DNA of 55,432 bases from Paenibacillus tianmuensis (GTDB taxonomy: Bacteria; Bacillota; Bacilli; Paenibacillales; NBRC-103111). Below, piece after piece: positions 55,233 to 55,432 of the stretch. A program made the position numbers and the translations under genes. The notes under the pieces were generated by a model that searched no databases, was not told the DNA's origin, and was given only the letters and a program-made list of their open reading frames with translations. The stretch is taken from NCBI RefSeq assembly GCF_900100345.1, contig NZ_FMTT01000040.1, positions 1 through 55,432 on the forward strand, given 5' to 3'. The number at the start of each line of letters is the position of its first letter. Within the stretch, counting starts at the first letter, position 1.

Positions 55233-55432
55233 ATGGCGATCATTTATCAAACCAATAAAAAGACAGGCATTACCTATGCCTACAACAACGAGCCCTACTG
55301 GGATAAGGAAAAACAGCAGTCTCGTGCAAAGCGGACGCTCATCGGGAGAGTCGATCCAAAGACGGGAGAGATCGTGCCCACCCGAGCGTATCGGAGAGAG
55401 ACGGAGTCTGGCGCCCCTGCCAAGAAGCGCGG
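55233..55432 (+). CDS. Transposase, N-terminal part (cut by window end)
   Basis: The ATG at 55233 opens a frame running off the window (66 full codons). The product starts MAIIYQTNKKTGITYAYNNE and contains YWDKEKQQSRAKRTLIGR, a type of start seen in IS4-superfamily transposases such as the IS1634 group. The catalytic residues are not in the window, so the family is not certain. It is probably the right part of an insertion sequence that truncated the neighbouring gene. Confidence 0.7.
   Translation, partial: MAIIYQTNKKTGITYAYNNEPYWDKEKQQSRAKRTLIGRVDPKTGEIVPTRAYRRETESGAPAKKR

Noticed and set aside
51012..55432. SCC element with ccr recombinases
   Set aside because: No serine recombinase gene is visible in the window. 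Only the insertion-like repeat is reported, as a hypothesis.

Overview
The window is the replication-origin region of a spore-forming Firmicute, most likely a member of the Paenibacillaceae. This is inferred from gene content, gene order and a mid-range GC backbone; no species is claimed. The order matches the Bacillus subtilis origin neighbourhood, and genes run outward from oriC on both sides: the left arm (dnaA to gyrA, then an rrn operon) on the minus strand and the right arm (rpmH onward) mostly on the plus strand.

Left arm (1-11384, minus strand): dnaA, dnaN, an S4-domain protein, recF, remB-like DUF370, gyrB, a membrane-anchored polysaccharide deacetylase placed between the two gyrase genes, gyrA, an HD-GYP phosphodiesterase, and the 5' end of a 16S rRNA with its promoter and leader. 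The origin has two parts, as in B. subtilis: a DnaA-box cluster upstream of dnaA (about 11456-11786, with a Spo0A-box match) and a basal unwinding element between dnaA and dnaN (about 9841-9907, with a perfect DnaA box, a GC-rich spacer and DnaA-trios).

Right arm, conserved part (11806-25205): rpmH, rnpA, yidC, khpB (jag), mnmE, mnmG, rsmG, noc, parA, parB, with two parS sites (18095-18110 and 20771-20786), then a cysteine-desulfurase-like protein, DUF4446, spore protease-like YyaC (minus strand), DUF3343, MscS, DUF951 and tRNA-Ser(CGA). Functions cover ribosome and membrane biogenesis, tRNA modification and chromosome segregation.

From 25.2 to 28.4 kb, between tRNA-Ser and rpsF, lies an accessory patch: a DUF4253 protein, gene fragments, a nonsense-mutated small gene, an XRE-type repressor with a divergent promoter containing two palindromes, and small unknown genes. 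The core then resumes with rpsF-ssb-rpsR (S6:S18-type leader), a DUF4091 protein, a CBS protein, a MazG-like protein, DUF2232, gdpP, rplI, dnaB, purA (PurBox-like operator), a secreted-protein locus, an M23 peptidase with LysM and G5, the walRK-walHI-walJ-htrA cluster, a CxxH/CxxC protein, a secreted unknown and rlmH.

The last 4.4 kb, beginning exactly at the 3' end of rlmH, is AT-rich and accessory: a protein with a HEPN-like RxxxxH motif, a 426-residue protein with PIN-like acidic motifs, a gene split by one in-frame stop, a truncated gene, and an IS transposase cut by the window edge. A diverged direct repeat of about 55-59 bp starts in the last codons of rlmH and recurs 2.8 kb downstream. 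This resembles the rlmH-anchored cassette insertions of staphylococci, but no recombinase is visible here. It is the best candidate for something undescribed.
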